In this document: positions 25,481 through 39,602 of the stretch, one piece after another
Layout: each line of letters starts with the position of its first letter
How positions within the stretch are numbered: the first letter of the stretch is position 1
Program-made: the position numbers and the translations under genes
The notes under the pieces: generated by a model
Told to the model about the DNA's origin: nothing
Seen by the model: only the letters and a program-made list of their open reading frames with translations
The model's database searches: none
NCBI GenBank assembly: GCA_018881555.1
Contig: JACAXG010000070.1
Coordinates: 124,001-188,000, forward strand
DNA length: 64,000 nt
Direction of reading: 5' to 3'
Source of the DNA: Amblyornis subalaris
Taxonomy: Eukaryota; Chordata; Aves; Passeriformes; Ptilonorhynchidae

Positions 25481-28400
25481 ATTTTTGGTCTGCATCACCT
25501 GTCTGTTGTTTCTGTACTCCTGACCTGTAGTCACCAGGTGATATGCGGTTAATACCTAAAATCCAATAAATATGTTTAACAACAGGTTTTAAGAAATTTT
25601 TGCCTTTACATAAAGATTTGAGATTGTGCTTTTGAAACATGGTCAGGCCACAGAATGCTGAGGAATGGGTTTTGAAACAATCATGGCATGTTTGTTGCTG
25701 GAGAACAGGGGTAGGTTTCTTCTGCTTCTACAGGCCAGGATCCTGTTTGGGTTATTCTGTAAGTTTGTTTTTGCCCTTTTTAATAACAAGGGTATTGGTG
25801 TTGTGTGATTTGGATCTATTTCAGAAATTGTCAGTTACTCATTTCCAGAGGTAAATACTTAAGTGAATGTTTTTATGCAATAATACAAAGCTCACAAGAC
25901 TTAGATGATTTAGATTAGAAACATCACTTACAGCAAGAGCTAGAGTTGCAAGGAGCTGTTTGAGGGAAAGACTGGTATGGAATTACATGGTTGCATCTGT
26001 ACATATGTAGCAATGGAAATGTATGTGTTACACAAGTTGAAGTGACTATTTGCAGAGATGTGTTTCTACATGGCCTTTTTTGGTTAAATTAGGGAGTTTT
26101 GTTAAGGAATCTATCACTCATCTGATTATGAGTGCTAAAACAGAGCGTAGGAAGTGAGGCTTTAGTAGTTTTTATGGGAAGAGCAACACAAAGATATCAT
26201 TCTTGTGCTCTGAGCTAGTTCTGTTTGTCTCCAGTGTTCGCAGCTCTTACTTTTTCCTACATGCTTGCCCCAACCTGATTGTTACTCCTTTTCCTCCCTA
26301 CATAGCATCATATCACTGTTGCTTGGGTGTTCCCTGTAACTTTCTTCCATATTGTGGTATATTAAGGAATTTTTAAAAATTATTTATTTTTACCTCTGTC
26401 ATATGCTGAATAAAATATCCTCATCCCCTTTCATTCACATCAGACTCTAAAGGCAACTACCACTAGGCTGTCAAGTGCTAGTGAGCAACATTTGAATTTG
26501 GCTGTCTATGGATATGTGAAAACTAGTCCTTTTGGACCTTGTACTTCTATAATCTGTTTACAATCAGTTACCCTTAAGATAAAAATCTGTAAGAAGTTTA
26601 CTGTTGACTTAGGAAGTGGGTCAGGTTTTGTGCTGGCTTATCCAAGATAAGTTTAAATATAAAGTTAAGTATTTCTTTCTCATCATGAGACACCAGATAT
26701 ATGCTCAGTTTGTTAGTTGTGCATTGTTCAATGCATTAATTATACATAAGTGTTCTTTTCTAAATAAACTGCATCATCAAGAGTGAACCCGGAAAGAATT
26801 AATAACTTTTCAGTGTCCCTGTGTGAAGGTATTTCAGCTGTCCAGGGATTCAAACATCACAATGAGGACATAGACTCATTTTGTGAAGTACAGCATTGCT
26901 TCACAATTTGGACCCCATGTCTATTAACCTTGTCCAGTCTCTTGTAAAATGTTCTTTCCTTTCTGCTTTGCTCAATTTCATTATTGTCATTGATTTTCTT
27001 TTTGAAGTGAATATTAAATGTTCAGAGCCAGGCTAAACAGGAGTTTAGCTGTTAGTAAACTTTTTCACTCATTCTCTATTAGTAGCTCCTCTTTCTTGAC
27101 AGACAGTCATTTAAATCTGTTTTACACTAGGTTACAGTCCCCATCTCTGTAGCAATTATAATTGTATCTTGAAATTTTTGTGCATTAAATCCCTCTCCTT
27201 CTTTCTCATAGAGTGGTTCTAAACTACCTCAGACTTTGTTGTGAACAGGTACGAGTTTCAGCTACAGTTTTTAGACTTTATCATAGTCTTTGAATGTTCT
27301 TTAAGTGCATGTGTATGTAGCGAAATCAGCCTGCCAGACCCTGATTGCATTTTCAGGAATACTGTCGCAAGTGAGACGTAATTGGGATGAATTCACAGCC
27401 ACACCTGTTCAGGCTTTTGCTGATACCTCTTTCAAGAAAAGCTTTTCAGGAGTGCAACTTCTGGTATGGGAAGTGCTTCAACTTTCCCTTTGAAGGGACA
27501 TGATGCTGCCTGCATGGGACTACTTCCACCTCTCCATTACTGTGACAAGCATCATAAAATTGCATCATCAGACCTCCATTCCTGGCTGTTAGCAGGAGCT
27601 GTGCTATTGCATTGGACTGTGCTGCTCATATGAGAATAGACCCCCCATGGTGTGTTCTGATGACCTTGGTGTCATTTTATTGTCATTTTATACGGCAACA
27701 GATAGGCATTACAACCCTTTGGGCTAATTAGGTTTCAGGTAAAATGATGGTTGCAGATTGTGCTGCAGTGATCCACTTGATAACTTTGGGAATTGTCTGG
27801 TTTTGTAAGTTATCCATTGAACAACCCGGCAAACCTTGTTAGTACTGATTTCCTTTTCACCAGCAGACGTGCACATCATCAAACAAGCGTTTTGTAAAAT
27901 AGAATTTTCTATGGTCATCCAGAAAAAGAAGCATCCCAGTTATTTCCTTAGTAGCAATGTGTGTATTTGTACTGAAAATTTTAGAATTATTAAACTGCTG
28001 TAAGCTATTTCGTGCATGCTCTGGCATTGTATTAACCATTTGTATTAACAGCTGATAAGCAGAGGGCTGTGGCAAACAAGGAAGACTGGCTGTGGATTTC
28101 TAAGAGTTTCAAAGAACAGCAAAACTTGCCAGAGGGGATGCAGGACCAGACAATGCTCAAAGCAAATCATACAGTGAAACTGTTGTGCTTTGTATTTATT
28201 TCTTTGGGGATTCTTCTTCAAAGTATTTAACTTCGCAGGAAAATATAGAGTATATTTAAAATAGTGACAATTAGAAATACACCTTTTCAAGAATGAGAGA
28301 GGTGTGATTTGAAAAATAAAGTGATCTTTTGTGCTTAACTGCTTGTCTGTAGTTTTGTTAACATAATGTTAGAGCCTGTTGGATGCTGTTCACATATTGC

Positions 28401-31233
28401 ATGTGTGAATAGAAGAGTTTGGGCAGAACTGTATTGATTTCTCATCACAGCAAGGAAGTTAATAACCTCATCACTGATATGTTAACACATAATTACAGTC
28501 TTAATATCAACATAGAAAATGGTGGTGATTTTCACAATGACTTTCAGGCCAGTGGGCATCCATGAAGCTCCTGTGAATGTTGGGAACGACAGCTGCTGGG
28601 TGTTACAAAGATGTGCTGCTGTGCTCTCTGGACGAAGTGTGTGAATGGGTATTTCACTTTTATTTCACAAAAAAAGTGGGCAGATATTTTGAGACGGGAT
28701 TCTCTTTTCAAACCAAAAAGGCTTGATTTTTCAGAGGTTTGTAACTGGTAAACCACTTGATCTCCATCAGACTACCATGAAAGGTGGGAGCACTCAATGT
28801 TTGATTCATGAATATTAGACCTGGCTTATCAGCCTAACATATTGAACAGAATTTTTGTAAGCCTTGCCTGGATTTCAGAACTTCATGCCCTAAAATAGTT
28901 ACTGTTCTCCAGTAACACTATATTCCTCTATCATATAATTTTTTAAGCATTTGTAGGTGTGTCATGCTATTTCCTTCATAAAAGTACATAGCCTTTGTTA
29001 CCTAGAAAGTGGAATGGTCAAACTCAAAAAAAGAAGAATTATACTGAGTTGTAAGATCAAGCTGAAGTACCACAGCAAATACATAATGCCATAATGTAAT
29101 GAAATCTATTTTCTTTTGTGTCTTGATTATTCATACAATAGTTAATATGTTGGACAGCTATTATTAGATTTTGAGAATAAAAATGAGATTTTTAAGTGCC
29201 AGATCCTGCTGTTCATTTTTAAAAAGATATGTGGATTTTGAAGCATAAGCTGCCACTCACCTCAGTTACTAAATTGCAACACAACATGTGGAAATACTGA
29301 GGCAAGGAAGCCTTAGTTTTGAAGTGATATTTGCATAATAGGGTACAGGCCGACAGTAACCCAGAAAGTCACATTATCCAGTCAATGAGAAGAAGCTCAT
29401 GCTGGAGCCACCTGTATTCCCAGGCCATGTGTCCAAGTTAAAAAGAGAGTCAATGATTTTTGCTGTGTTGACAAATCAGAGGCCCCTTGAGGCCTTTGGG
29501 AAATTTTGATTGCAGCCCTCAGGCAAAATTTTGATTGTATTCTAGATAATGCAATTTGTAGCGAGTGCTGAATATGTTATACTAGAAGAAAAAACACAGT
29601 AAAGCATAGAGAGAAGAAGGAGTTACGTGAGAGCAAACCTAAGAAGAAATATTCTTTCTCCTTGCTCTGGTAAGGGTCCAGTTTATCTTTGTGCTTTAGG
29701 CTTGTGAAATCATCAGCAGGTAGGGCTCATGAAGGAAAATACAGCTGCCTTTCCAAACAGTAGTGGAGTGCAGTCAGCACTGTCAGTGCTACAGCCTGAG
29801 GATTTATTTCAAAGTTGTTTCTGACTCTTAAGTGATGGGCTTGCTTGGTAATGAGCAGTGGCAATTGAAGCTTAAAACATCATAACACATCATTTGAGTG
29901 TAAGTTGGGAAGACCAGATACAGGTCAAATCATGATCATTTTATCTTCACAATACAAAGCAAAATACACATAAACAGGACGTTTTTGTTGCTTATTCATT
30001 TTGTATTTTACCCTCTATTAACTGCTGCTTAAATATCCTTGTAGGCTGTGTTAATTAAATTAAACATCCTGGAAGGTAGACAATGGTTGCCTTATAGCTC
30101 AAGGCAAAAAAGAAATAATAGTATAAGATCTTACTTGAGTCTCTGTATTTCCATGCTCTACCATTCTCTTTCCCTTTTTCTCCTCCAATAATACACTGAC
30201 CTGTAGCTGGAAAAGTGTGTGGGTTTTGCCTCAAAAGAAAGAACGGAGGCATAGAGATAAAAGCAGATCCCATTTAATAAGAGTAAATACATCACAAAAA
30301 TACCCCTTGTTGCAGCTGAGTCACTGGGAAGTTGTATGTGCCTGGTCTATGCAGTGCCAACTTTAGTCCCATTTACNAATGACTGGTCTTTGTTGTCTGC
30401 TTTTTAAGGTGGTAAACATTAACTTGAAGGTTGACATTTAAATTGCTAAGTGTTTTTTCTTGAAGACTGTGTGACTCAGGAAGAAACTGAAATACAAATC
30501 TTCACCCCCCTCAGCAACAAACTGACTGTCTGCTGCACAGGAGCCCTTCTGGCTTGCAGAGAGGGCACAGGCTAGTTGTTCTTGATATGTTCATGGAAGC
30601 ACGTCTGTAGCTCTGATCAAACACCTCCCTGTGTTTTTTGGATGTGAATGTTCACAGCATGTGTATAAGGAAGATAGTGGAATTCTTAGCACTCAAATAT
30701 CACCATCTCTGGAATAAAATCAAGTTGGCAAGAGGAGGCATTATTATAATATAAATGGTATATTTGGTTTCCTATTGTTTGAACATTATTTTTTGTGAGG
30801 AGACTTTCTACACCCTATGACAGTTCAATTTCTTTCTGGAAACCTAAATATACCAACTAGATCACTGGTATCCTTGTGTTCATTGACTTCTTTGAGGCGC
30901 TGAATGTATTTGTGAGTTAATTATCTCCTCTACAGAAGCCATCCCGAGTGTTCCCATTGTGTGTCTATTAAGGAGGAAATGGAGGTGACCCACCCTTCTG
31001 TGCGCTGTGGAATAGCTTTTANATTTTCACATCTGTCAGGTCATATGTATGCTTTTACCTGAGCCTTGCTTGTCAGTCCCCAGTTTCGTTCATAGTCCTT
31101 CACTAGCAGGGTGGGGTGGTTTTTAGAAGACACAAGCTGGTGCCTGGTACCTGCATGTGCTGTATGCAGGTAATCAACCTGCCCCCAGCCAGGGAAGCTC
31201 AGCCATACAATAGCCAAGGGGTTTGGTCATCCT
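25481..31233. other. Intergenic DNA, no gene recognised
   Basis: AT-rich unique-looking sequence between two CR1 copies. No convincing exon, RNA gene or further transposon was seen. An ATTTGCAT octamer occurs at 29,329-29,336 but is expected by chance at this window size. Confidence 0.6.
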
Positions 31234-31612
31234 CAGAATCACAGAATCAATTAGATTGGAAAAGACCTCTGAGATAATTGAGTCCAACCTTTGACCAAAC
31301 ACTACCTTGTCAAATAGATCATGGCATTAAATGCCATTTCTAGTTGTTTCTCAAACACCTTCAGGCATGGCAACTCCACCCCCTCTCTGTGCTGTCCATT
31401 ACAATGTCTAATCACCCTTTCTGTGGAAAAATTCCTCCTAATTTCCAACCTAATTTCCATCCCCTGGCACAGCCTGAAGCTGTGTCCTCTTGTCCCGTCA
31501 CTGGTTACCTGGGAGAAGAGGCCGATCCCCACCTGGCTCCACACTCCTTTCAGGTGGTTGTAGAGAGTGATAAGGTCACCCCTGAACTTCCTTTTCTCCG
31601 GGCTAAAATCCT
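31234..31612 (-). mobile_element. CR1 LINE, older 5'-truncated 3' end
   Basis: The sequence begins with CAGAATCACAGAATCAATTA (the reverse complement of the octamer-type CR1 3' end) and continues with GGAAAAGACCTCTGAGAT, GTCCAACC, AATTCCTCCTAATTTCC, TGTCCTCTTGTCCCGTCACT and TGATAAGGTCACCCCTGA. On the minus strand a decayed ORF2 C-terminus can be read (IRLEIRRNFSTERVIRHCN). It is more diverged than the copy at 25.1 kb and looks like a different, older CR1 subfamily. Similarity fades after about 31,612. Confidence 0.92.
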
Positions 31613-34600
31613 CTTGGAGATGTAACTGCTCTCCAGTGCATCCTCTCCCTGGTCTACCCTTAGCTACTGCCTCGTGCCTTGGTTATTCTCAAATTGTGCG
31701 ATCTACTGCCTGGAGCTCACGCACAGGGCAAGAGCATAGACTGAGACACAGCTGTGCTCATTCAATACAGTGAGTCCTTTGCCTTGTGGGTGATGCATAC
31801 TCACACCTATTTCTGCACACCTGATGTATGCAAATGGCCACAAGCAAATCAGCTGTGTTCACGCACACACTTTGCTAATGAGAGATCCCTAATTCGATAC
31901 AGAGAATTTTTGAGCTTTGAAAATATGGGCTGTTGTATTCTTAGGTAGTAAGCTTTGTTATAGGTTCCAGGATTGCTGCTTGAAAACCATTTAAGAGTGA
32001 GTCTAGCAACAATTACTCCTAATTGCCCTTGCCTTGGAGATGCATTGGACCAAGTCTGAGCTCTATTCAGAGGTATTTACTTTTTGATAAATAGCCATTT
32101 TGCAGCTTGATTTAATTAGGCACAACATGTGTGAAGAGATCACGCACAAACAAATGTACTTGCATATACCAATGAAGGGTATGGTAACACTATTAGAAAT
32201 TTGCTTAAGGCACAGCTGAGGCTGCCTGGTGCAGTTCTATAAGTGCATTCTGTTTATGAGGCAATTTATTATCAATCCATCGTAGCAATGTGTTAAACTG
32301 ATGCCACTATAAGGATCTGAAAAGGTCTTGCTTTCCAGCAGTCTAATGAAATGAACACTTATGATGTGTGTTTTAAGAAAGGAGGATGTGGTATAAATAG
32401 ATGGATTTCTGTGAGGTGTGTTCTTTATGCTGAATGCTCTCTGCTAAACCTCTACATAAATATCCTTGTTGTTTTAATTCAGACATGACATTATCACATT
32501 TTGTTATCAGCTGCTGGGTGAAAAGATATTTTTGCCAAGGTGCTGACATAATATAGTTTTATTGCTGCTTACACTGCTCAGACTTCAGTGTCACATAATG
32601 GAGGTGATGCTTTATTTTATACATGTACTTTTAAGCTAAAGTTTCACTATTAATAAACATATAAATGGGGGTTTATTAATATAAATGGAATATATGTCAC
32701 AATGATCCTTTAGCCATGTTCTAAGCTATATGGTGTTAGTAGAACTTTGCTGCCAATATATAAACTTATATTAGAGCTATATTTTGATTTATCTGGTTAT
32801 TAATGATAAAATCAGATGGAAATGGCTACTCTTGGAAGGGAATGGGACAAGGAAAGGAATTACCTGTGCTTTTGATGCTGTCATAGTACTGTCTGGGTTA
32901 AAACCTAGTAGGAAGATAAAAAAGCACTGCTTTGCAATTGAGGCTATTAGAAGAAATGTGCTTTTCAGCAAAAACACAGGAGATAACAGTAGGGGTATAC
33001 AAATATTCCCAGTCAACAGCTTTCCAGTTGGCATGTACAGTTAACTCTTTTTCCATATGCTTAATGGTCCTGCTTTCTTGTCGTGCTCTCGGCAGCTTTC
33101 ATACTCTTTTGTAACTCCAGTGCGGAGGGCTTTCTGCCAGTGACAGTTTTGTTCTCCAACTCTCAAGTTCAATCTACTGAAAGCAGAATAAAGCATATAA
33201 TTACTACACAGACATTTCTTTGTCCATGTTCTCATATAGGATTGGTCCAAAGATTTATTTAAATGGAGGGAAATGCAGGTAGCTCCCTTGTCACAAACAT
33301 CACTGCCGGCTGCAGACCCAGGGAACTATTTGGGCAGAGAACACTGAATACAGGATTAGTCCTTTCAAAGTCTTAAAAATTAACTGGGGAAAGTTTTGGC
33401 ACAGTTGTGACTTATTATTAACCCCTGATTAGAACTGCCAGCAATCTCCAGTATTCTTTCTAATTTTCTGGAACTAGGAACAATAGTATAAGCATACATA
33501 TGTTATCCTGCATATTTTATGAGATCTGAATTCCCCATTAAACTGACCTCTCTTTTTGTTTCAAACTAGACTAGGACCCATGACTTACAGCAAGAAATCC
33601 TGTAATCTTCTAGCATTTGCCAGATTCAGGCTTGACTGATGGTGTGTTGAAGAACTTCCACTGTCTCTCACACTGGCACACATCTGTTTGGGTGATGGGC
33701 CAACACATGGGGGTTCTAGTATGTGACCAGGGTGATTAAAACATCTGCTCAAAGAGGATGCTGTTTTCACTTCATGTCATTGTTAATACTGGCAACCTCA
33801 GAAACACAAGCCACAAGTTTACTGATACTCCAGGGCATTTTCTTTCTTGTTTTCCAAGCATTAACTCTGAACTGCTCCCCATGGTAGCTATTTAGGGAAA
33901 TCACTGTCCCAGTAATTTAAATGCTGTGATTTCTAAGCTTAAGTATTACACATTTCAGATATTCTCTCAGAGGAATGAGAAAACAGGAAGATGACTTATT
34001 ATTCATCTTCTGAACATGATCCTTTAGCCAGATTTATGTATACAGAGGAGCTCATGAAAGGGCCTGGCACTTCACTTTAGTGTATCATATGATCCATAGT
34101 CAAGCAGATTCTCTTGTAAAGGTTGCAAGGATTTTTACCTCTCTGAAGGAGATAGACAGGAGCTGATGAAACATGAATATGCAGTGCCACAACAACCGAC
34201 TGACCTACAAGTAAGGCTGGTGCCTATCTGTAACAGTTTCTAAGGCCAAGAGATGACAAAATAGTTTAGATCATCTGCTTTCCAAGGCTGTGAAATCCTG
34301 GCTGTCTATGTAGTCTGTTAAAAGTAGGCTGATCTTTGAAGCTGGTAGATACCTATATAATGTGTATTGAATATGATCTCTAATTGTCTCCACTGACTGC
34401 ATTAGTGGGCAGGCCAAATCAGCCATGCTGTTTGGTCAAGACAGAGATTTAGGTGCCTTCTGTTAAGACACCATAGGGAATGCCCATGCTTGCCTGGAGC
34501 AGTCCTGCAGCAAATGTAATGGTTAACTTTTATTCCATTGAGATCTTGTGTTCTGACTACAGCCAAAGTATTAAACATTTTCAATTTGATTACAAGTATG

Positions 34601-37600
34601 TATCAAGGTAACTACAGTACGGTCTCTGTCACTAACATCACTTGCAGCACCTCCCTGGTGACGTAAGATGACAGTTTTGCTAGTGATGTCACTGAAGAAA
34701 ATATTCTCTGCAAGGTACTGTGCAAAGGTGTTCTTTCAGGTGTAGTTTGGAAGTGCTGGCTGGCCCATTTTATGGCAAGGAAGATAACTAACAAATTCTG
34801 TTCCCCTGAAAACATTGTAGAAACTATTAGGTAACAGGTGTTTTGTAGATTGTACTTTGAAAATATGAAGTAGCAAGTTGCTTTAACATTTTCCTCTTAA
34901 GTGAAAATAAAATCGTCCATTGTTTTTTGAGTGACTTTAATCTCAAGGTTGATGGGCAGATCACAGTCTTATTTTTCTCAAGATTAATGGTTTTCCTTAC
35001 CTGTCTTTCTCCCCATTGTGTTTTTCCTTTTCCCTCCACCGTCAGAGCCAAATCACTAAAATACAGCAGATGCTGACGAACAGAAAGAACCCCCTATGCA
35101 TTTAATTTATCGCGAAAGTGCTGAAAATTTAGCTTTTTAGTTCACTTAATCATTTTGACAAGTTGACAGTACAACATATTATTACTAGACAGGTGACAAT
35201 GCTAATCCTGCAGCAGATTCTCAAGGGAGATTTTTATTGTAAAAATTGACATATATTGTATCAAGGCGAACAAAATACATTTAAGAAAACAGCAATTTGC
35301 TACTTTGTGCAGTTATATACCTCTCTGGGTCTTTATCACTGTTGAGTCAGGGTTTCTGCTAATCTCAGCAGCCTCAGAATTTGGGCTCTGGTAAGGCTGG
35401 CAGGTCCTTCACGTCAGACCCCACTTCTGAAGCTGTTGAGATGTTGACAGATAGGAAGTACACAGATGTTTGCTTAATGGTTATTTCCCCAGGGGCTCCT
35501 GTCAGAGCTGTTGGCAGGAAAAGAGGGGAATTACCTTGGAAATTGCTAACTCACTTTCCCTGAACGATAGATCAGTGTATTACAAAACAAATTTGACCAG
35601 TTTGTGAACGTATGAACTGCCTCCAGAAAAGGAGGAAACTATTCCTAGCATAGGTGCTGTCACACCTCTTGCTCTGTCAAATCAGATACAGTGCTCTTGT
35701 CAAGGGCTGGTGTCCACTGCTTCAATTGAAGGGAAACATTCTCTAAAACATACATGGCCTGATGAGTGGTCCTGGACAGAAGATAGTCAGGAAGCAATTC
35801 CTGAGAAGATATGCAGGGTGGGGGAGAGAGAAAAAACAACATCTTTGTTGCATTTAAAACAATGCATTTAAAGTGCATTTTCAGAAACTGTGGTAATCAG
35901 CATGGTATAAGACTCAGGCAAAGAAAATTCTAATCATCTCCTCATGTGATGACTTTGTCCTGCAATATGAGGTCTGATTACTTTTTTCTTCATGGTTCAC
36001 ATACTGGTGGTCAGAAGACCAGGTTGCAAGCAAGGGGAACTGAGATGGCTGTACCCCTGTGTGCAATCAGGTGTTGGAAGTGTCAGCTGGCAATACATTA
36101 CACTGCTTATTTTGCTCCACAGATTACGTGCTGTGCCCACATGTTGAGATGCTTTTAACTCATGTGCAGACTTTGATCTTTCATATTTTTTTCCTGGTAT
36201 TTGCATTTTTTTTTTCTGTGACCTGTATAGGAAACAGCCCAAGCTGAGGAGAGTGTCTAAGCCTTTGCTGATGCCTGCCATATGGTGACTTATCCTGAGA
36301 TATATTTTTCTTGATATTGCTGATATATTCAACATCACAATCCCCATATGGTTACTGCTTCTTTGTGTATTCCAGTGGGAGTTTATCTTTTGCTTTTCAA
36401 AGATTTGCCACAGAGACTATCCTTAGTGGAACAGCGTTGTGTGCCTGGCTCATCTAATCATCCTCCCTAGTCAGGGATGCATCAGGGGCTCTGTGTTAAA
36501 TTGGGGAAGGCTTTTAAAGGTGAATGAATACTGAAAGGTGTAGAAATGCTGAAGAGAGAACAGAAATCATCATTTATTAGAGTGTTCAGTCAGCTTTGAC
36601 TTCCTACTGCTTGCAGCTGACTATGCCTTGATTTTCATGGCAAAACTTGGGGAATCACAGTAAAGAGATATCCCGTCCCCCTGAAGTGACCAGAAATATT
36701 TTCTTACATTACAGCAAATTCACAACATGCTCAAGGATCTTTGCTGAGCTATTACAGTCATGTAGTACTGCATCATAGTCCCACCCATGCAGTATCAAAA
36801 TATGGGAGTTCCTTATTGATACTGGCAAGTCAAATCTATCTATCAAATCTATCAGAAGATTTTTAATAAAATTACAATAAAAAATCAAAAGCATATTCTT
36901 CATAATAAAGCACTTTTCCTGCTGTTTCACCTTTTCCTGAAGACCATGACTTTTCACAACATCATACTGGGGGCATGCCCATGTTAGCGAGTAGTGATTC
37001 TGGTTGGAGAGAACAAGTGCATTGGCCTGCTTAAGGCTCACCTTGTAGAGAGCAACGTGAGTCAGTGAAGTCAGCAAGTCATCCTAAAAATTTCTGAAAC
37101 AGAATCCAAAGAAATGTAAACTAGGTGGGACTCTTCAGGATGTGAGCAACATGCTGCTCCGATGCAATGATTTCCAGTGCTGGAGAAGAACCAGTTTGGA
37201 CCACAGTTGAAATATAAACCCAGAACAAAGTAGATGCTGCTTTTTCCAGTTCCCAGTAGACGTATCAGTGCACAGTATAGTATGATTTATTGAATTATGT
37301 GTTTATCATTCAGGCATCTATTAGATTTTTATATTAGCCATAGCTATAAAGGAGTTTCTTATAATGTCTTATTACAATGGTATCAGATATTGGAAAGAAG
37401 CACTGTGAAGGATGTCACTGTGATTTTGAGAGGTACAGTGTTTGCATATAATCAACATTAATTAATGGTAACAAANAAAATTAGTGTGAGAATTTTATTA
37501 CCCCAACTGCCATTGGTTTCAAAACAGAAAATATGTAAACAATTGTCACATTCTGCCCTTCAACCCTCAAGCTCACTCTTCTTCCTTTCTCCCTGCCTTG

Positions 37601-39297
37601 TTACTCAAAATCAGGCAGATGGTGTGCACCTAGAGGCTGTACATCAGGAAAGCTGTAGTCTTAGGTCTGTGGCATATAGAGTAATTATAGTTATTTCCTA
37701 TACTCTATTAGTACTTCACACCTCTAAAGCATCAAGTATTTGGTAGCATTAAGGTGACAAAAATAGGAATAGTAGAGTAATAAGAACAATGTTTTAAAAA
37801 ACCTTCAGGGTGTTTTTCTGAGAAGAATCAACTAGTTATAGAAACTGATAACACAACTACTACCACTGTATAAGTCTAACTCTTCACCCACTTTTCTGTA
37901 CAAAAAAGGTTACAGATGTATGAATATATGCATGTGTATGTATGAAAAAAATGCAGATGTGCACGGACACACAAGAGCTGTCTTTGATCCAGCTCCCCAA
38001 GTCTCTCAGCTAACTGGCAAATACTTATCAAAGCTTCAACAAAGTAGCCAAAACAAGTAAATGCAATGTCTTATATTTATCCACAGTTTCTACTCTTCCA
38101 ATTCTTCTTCACACAACTCACAGTGTTTGGCAATGTTCTCGCATAGTTTGAACTGCTATAAATCTTGGAGTTCTGTAGTAAAGTTACACAGTAAGTGCTG
38201 TGTATTACACACTGAATCACAGAGCTTTACCAAAGAAGCTGCAATATCAGCTGCTTTCTTGAATTGCTTGTATTTATGGGGAGTGTTCCTCAGTGATAGA
38301 TAAGGTCAGTTTGTGCTGCTGTTGTCACTGCCCAGAGACCAAGAATGAAGTGATTTTTCAGAAATGCTTTCTGCTTCTTTGCAGTTCCATGTCACCTGGA
38401 AAATGAACTCTGGCAAAAACAATCAACAGAGTGGCACAGCCAGGGCAGATTCTGGGCACATTCGAGAGAGACTTTTGATCTCAATACTGCACGATTGTCT
38501 GATTTACTCTACTACTCTTAAATAAAATTGTTGTTGACTTGTCTGCCTGGACACTCAGGTACCACCATAGCCATGAGTACCTGCACCTAGGTAGTTTAGA
38601 TAGGCATAGTGAGTTAAGATTTTAACATTAAACTCTGTGGCTGAATCAACATTAGTTTCTATAATGTAGAATTACAAAAAAAAGCTTGGAATAAAACCCC
38701 ATGTAAAAGCAGAAGGAAGTACCAGCAAAGTTAGAGTTATTGAGAAGTGGCTTAAAGGCAATTTCTTCCCCAAAGAGCTGGTATTTTCACAAGACAAGGG
38801 ATCTTTAAATAATTGAGAAACACTATAAAAAGCTTCCTGAGCAAATTACTTCAGTGATATCTGTGGTGAAAATAGTCTTCTGATCAGTTAGCTGGGTGGG
38901 GAGATTTGCCTCTACTTACATGGGTGACAGCAGGTCTGTGTAACTAAAATGTTGCAAAAACATTATATGTATAGCTTTGCTCCTGGTTTGCCCATCTGCA
39001 ATCTTCACTTTCAAATCGAATGCAGAATCCTTTGTATGAGAAGTTAAAACTGGTGGAGATGTGCAATAATGGAGGTCCATGAAATTCAGAATCACTGCCA
39101 TGTGGTTTTCTTCTTTTTAATATGTTTTTAAAGTCACCTCAGTGTATTCTAAAGACCTCTACATTGCAAAGTATGTTACGGGGGTCCTGTCTCAAGGAAT
39201 TTGAAATCTAATTTCAAACACAAAATAATAGGTAAATTCGCAAAAAAATAGACAGGTCTGTGGCAAAGCACTTACGTCTGTGCAAGCAAATTTCTTG
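31613..39297. other. Intergenic DNA, no gene recognised
   Basis: Unique-looking sequence. A 13-bp tandem duplication lies at 36,831-36,856 and an exon-like segment with an overlapping poly(A) signal at 38,385-38,526 (listed as a finding). The longest ORF, 122 codons on the minus strand at 36,709-37,077, has no recognisable domain. Confidence 0.55.
36831..36856. repeat. 13-bp tandem duplication
   Basis: Two adjacent copies of TCAAATCTATCTA/TCAAATCTATCAG-type sequence, identical over the first 12 bases. Confidence 0.7.
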
Positions 39298-39602
39298 GAC
39301 CTGGCAGGAGATTGTAGTGAGGTGGGAGTGAGCCTCTTTTCCTAACTAAAAAGTGATAGGGAGAGGAAATGGTCTCAAGTTGCTCCAGGGGAAGTTTAGA
39401 TTAGACATTAGGNAAAATTCCTTCACCACAAGGGTTGTCAAGCATTGGAACAGGCTGCTCAGGGAAGTGAGTCACTGTCCCTGGTGGTATTTAAAAAATG
39501 TGTGGATGTGGCACATGGGTTAGTGGTGAACACAGCAGTGCTGGGTTAACAGCTGGACTCGATGATCTTAGAGGTCCTTTCCAACCTAAATGGTTCTATG
39601 GT
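39298..39602 (+). mobile_element. CR1 LINE, 5'-truncated 3' end, plus orientation
   Basis: The sequence contains the sense-strand CR1 blocks AAGTGATAGGGAGAGGAAAT, CTCAAGTTGCTCCAGGGGA, GGTTGTCAAGCATTGGAACA and GGACTCGATGATCTTAGAGG. It ends TCCAACCTAAATGGTTCTAT, with the 3' tail reduced to one degenerate unit. It keeps only the last part of ORF2 and the 3' UTR, with frame disruptions and an N at 39,413. It is opposite in orientation to the other two copies, so the three are independent insertions. Confidence 0.95.

Noticed and set aside
36709..37077. 122-codon minus-strand ORF
   Set aside because: No recognisable domain, no promoter or splice context. The length is within chance expectation for 64 kb in six frames.
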